This document shows, piece by piece, positions 62,533 through 64,000 of a DNA stretch of 64,000 bases. Position 1 is the stretch's first letter; every line of letters begins with the position of its first letter. The position numbers and the translations under genes were made by a program. The DNA comes from Aliiglaciecola lipolytica (GTDB lineage: Bacteria > Pseudomonadota > Gammaproteobacteria > Enterobacterales > Alteromonadaceae): NCBI RefSeq assembly GCF_018860635.1, contig NZ_JAHKPT010000033.1, forward strand, positions 18,910 through 82,909, read 5' to 3'. Below the pieces are notes generated by a model that saw only the letters and a list, made by a program, of their open reading frames with translations, did not search any database and was not told the DNA's origin.

Positions 62533-62618
62533 ATTTTGTCAAATCACATAAATTTGAATTTAAACATACTGGTTTAGTTGATACATAATTGACCAGTATT
62601 TATTACGGAAGTAAGAAT

Positions 62619-62996
62619 ATGAGCGAAAAAGCAGAATCACCATCCAATTCATTGGATATGCTCAAATGGTTGGTAGTCGTCTTGATTTTGGGCGGAGTGA
62701 TAGCCGCAAATACCTATTATCAGGAAATTTCTGTGCTTTATCGTGCACTCGGTGCTGTTGCATTGGTGGTGATTGCTGGCTTTATTGCCAGCAGCACGGT
62801 TAAAGGTAGTTCATTCTTAACTTTTGCAAAAGAATCTCGAGTCGAAGTGCGCAAAGTTGTTTGGCCCACAAGACAAGAAGCAACTACCACTACTTTGATA
62901 GTTTTGGCTGCTACCGCTTTTATGTCTATCGTTCTTTATCTTTTAGACATGGGTATTGTGGAAGTCGTGTCTTTTGTTACCGGTTTAGGAGTGTAA
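62619..62996 (+). CDS. secE: Preprotein translocase subunit SecE
   Basis: Essential small subunit of the SecYEG channel. About 125 residues with three hydrophobic helices, as in the E. coli form: SLDMLKWLVVVLILGGVIAANTYY, LYRALGAVALVVIAGFIAS and LIVLAATAFMSIVLYLLDMG. The conserved cytosolic segment KESRVEVRKVVWPTRQEATTTT precedes the last helix. ATG 62619 follows GGAAG at eight bases; a longer frame to 62589 is unlikely. It ends three bases before nusG. Confidence 0.96.
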   Translation: MSEKAESPSNSLDMLKWLVVVLILGGVIAANTYYQEISVLYRALGAVALVVIAGFIASSTVKGSSFLTFAKESRVEVRKVVWPTRQEATTTTLIVLAATAFMSIVLYLLDMGIVEVVSFVTGLGV

Positions 62997-62999
62997 GTC

Positions 63000-63536
63000 A
63001 TGTCTGATAAAAAATGGTATGTAGTACAAGCATTTTCTGGTTATGAAGGACGTGTTCAAAAGACGTTAGTTGAACATATCAAAATGAACGGTATGGAAGA
63101 TTATTTCGGTGAAATATTAGTACCTACCGAAGAAGTTGTTGAAATGCGAGCTGGCCAAAAACGCAAAAGTGAACGCAAATTTTTCCCAGGCTATGTACTG
63201 GTAGAAATGGAAATGAACGAAGACTCATGGCACTTGGTTAAAAGTGTTCCAAGAGTGTTAGGTTTCATTGGTGGTACTTCAGATCGTCCAATGCCTATTT
63301 CTAAGAAAGAAGCAGATGCTATTCTTAATCGTTTGGAAGAATCAGTAGACAAGCCAAAACCAAAAACATTATTCGAACCAGGCGAAGTGGTTCGTGTTAC
63401 CGATGGTCCTTTCGCAGATTTCAACGGCGTTGTCGAAGAAGTCGATTACGAAAAGAGCCGCTTGAAAGTATCAGTACTTATTTTCGGCCGTTCAACTCCG
63501 GTAGAACTAGAGTTCGGCCAAGTCGAAAAAGGGTGA
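63000..63536 (+). CDS. nusG: Transcription termination/antitermination factor NusG
   Basis: Binds RNA polymerase and links it to the ribosome or Rho. 178 residues: NGN domain ([71 protein letters not shown]) and C-terminal KOW domain ([53 protein letters not shown]). ATG 63000, three bases after the secE stop. Unusually, rplK does not follow within the 464 bases remaining; instead there is a hairpin array and two terminators. Confidence 0.97.
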   Translation: MSDKKWYVVQAFSGYEGRVQKTLVEHIKMNGMEDYFGEILVPTEEVVEMRAGQKRKSERKFFPGYVLVEMEMNEDSWHLVKSVPRVLGFIGGTSDRPMPISKKEADAILNRLEESVDKPKPKTLFEPGEVVRVTDGPFADFNGVVEEVDYEKSRLKVSVLIFGRSTPVELEFGQVEKG

Positions 63537-63880
63537 AGCAAGACCGAAACGAAGTTTCGCAGCTTGCTGAACGACCGACATGGATGTCGGGCTGGAACCC
63601 AGCCACAGGATGTGCACGAAGAGACGACTATAGGTCGTCTTTTTTAGTTTAATATTCCCAGAATTTTTAGCTTCGACGAAGCTTTGGCCGACTGAACGAC
63701 CGACATGGGTAAAGCTGGTTTTATTAGGAGCGAAGCTCCGTCCAGCTGCACGACCGCTCAAGGACGTGCGGGCTGGACGTAATACCAAGGACGGGTCAGT
63801 ATGGTTTTAGTATATTAGCCCCAGAATTCTGCACTCAAGATACCAGGCTGGAATCCAGCGCCAAGGATGGCGCCGAAGAA
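63537..63880. repeat. Array of GGA-loop hairpins downstream of nusG
   Basis: At least seven short hairpins occur in ~340 bases. Examples: AGCAAG/CTTGCT (63537-63568), CCGACA-TGGA-TGTCGG (63575-63590), GGCTGG/CCAGCC (63590-63604), CAC-AGGAT-GTG (63604-63614), AGCTTC/GAAGCT (63669-63683), GGAGC/GCTCC (63727-63739), CGTCCAGC/GCTGGACG enclosing GCACG/CGTGC (63739-63779), GCTGG/CCAGC (63847-63859) and GCGCCA-AGGA-TGGCGC (63858-63873). Several expose GGA in the loop. No coding frame is supported here. Confidence 0.75.
63622..63646 (+). terminator. Rho-independent terminator downstream of nusG
   Basis: AGACGAC (63622-63628) pairs with GTCGTCT (63634-63640) around TATAG, followed by a run of T. It ends the tRNA-Trp-secE-nusG transcript 86 bases after nusG. 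Confidence 0.88.
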
Positions 63881-63888
63881 ATTAAAAC

Positions 63889-63918
63889 AAAGATGTCTAA
63901 ATAGGCATCTTTTTTTTT
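63889..63918 (+). terminator. Second rho-independent terminator
   Basis: AAAGATG (63889-63895) pairs with CATCTTT (63906-63912) and is followed by a long T run. It closes the hairpin array and resembles the first terminator in its setting (preceded by a GGA hairpin and CGAAGA). Confidence 0.85.
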
Positions 63919-63939
63919 GCCTCGAGAAAAGCACAAAAG

Positions 63940-64000
63940 CCTATGTAGCATGGTCTTTAGGCCATGGTATTTAATGTGCTATTCGCGGGGCTAAAGCACC
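63940..64000. repeat. Diverged reverse copy of the 46.8-kb repeat
   Basis: TATGTAGCATGGTCTTTAGG continues CCATGGTATTTAATG and CTATTCGCGGGGCTAAAG, parallel to the reverse complement of the unit at 46808-47023 (GTAGCATGAGGCTTTAGCCC, then ATGGATATTT). The CATGG/CCATG hairpin (63949-63966) is kept with changes on both sides. Cut by the window edge. Confidence 0.65.

Noticed and set aside
62205..62542. Minus-strand frames across the tRNA-Trp promoter and gene
   Set aside because: They are antisense to a clear promoter and tRNA and have no protein-like features.
63507..63788. Minus-strand 93-codon frame over the hairpin array
   Set aside because: It arises from palindromic repeats and overlaps the nusG end; composition is dominated by repeat-derived residues.

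Overview
The window is a stretch of chromosome from an AT-rich gammaproteobacterium, most likely an alteromonad (Alteromonadaceae, Glaciecola/Paraglaciecola-like). The evidence is the E. coli-type order queG<>nnr-tsaE-amiB-mutL-miaA-hfq-hflX-hflK-hflC, a tRNA-Trp-secE-nusG unit, a C-terminally PPC-tagged secreted subtilase, M13 and GH13 lipoproteins, and folate-independent methionine synthase MesXD. The species assignment is inference; no rRNA is present. No prophage, CRISPR array, intact insertion sequence or recognisable defence island was seen.

Layout. 1-11046: tRNA modification, cell-wall and RNA-quality superoperon, closed by a clear terminator after hflC. 11078-12787: a GNAT and glutaryl-CoA dehydrogenase. 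12825-17817 (minus): a compact four-gene operon encoding a coiled-coil protein, a membrane OmpA-domain protein with a possible roadblock-like segment, a Ras/Rab-like small GTPase and a c-di-GMP phosphodiesterase. This is the best candidate for a little-described system. 18470-22321: AbgT-type transporter, ferrochelatase, DUF4112, GST. 22330-25280 (minus): a periplasmic binding protein and the agmatine-to-putrescine pair aguB/aguA. 25453-29786: Fpr, a TPR lipoprotein, two small unknown genes, a LysE-family remnant and Ndh.

29933-31094: SoxR diverges from a perfect SoxR box that drives a 48-residue ORF and a VOC protein. 31160-37863 (minus): VOC protein, GH13 alpha-amylase lipoprotein, aldo/keto reductase, cyanide-insensitive-type bd oxidase and a GbsR/MarR regulator. 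38350-40843: a bufferin operon (BufA-BufB-BufC plus DoxX) that makes a modified periplasmic metal-binding peptide. 41372-43406: MesX-MesD. 43496-46804: small enzymes, lipocalin, DinB-like and PhnA-like proteins. 46808-47023: tandem hairpin repeats. 47034-52961: OlsF-like ornithine-lipid acyltransferase, PyrC, binding protein, crotonase, DbpA. 53020-59191: M13 peptidase, methyltransferase, MAPEG, RraA-like protein and an ABC exporter. 59192-62177: an unusual leader and a secreted subtilase. 62346-63536: tRNA-Trp-secE-nusG from a strong sigma-70 promoter. 63537-64000: an array of GGA-loop hairpins, two terminators and a diverged copy of the 46.8-kb repeat; no ribosomal protein gene follows nusG directly.

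The most informative themes are signalling (GTPase/c-di-GMP operon), redox and metal stress (SoxR unit, Ndh, bd oxidase, bufferin), and RNA-level structure (hairpin arrays, start-stop leader). Start codons were chosen from visible ribosome-binding sites and family N-termini, so some differ from the longest possible frame.
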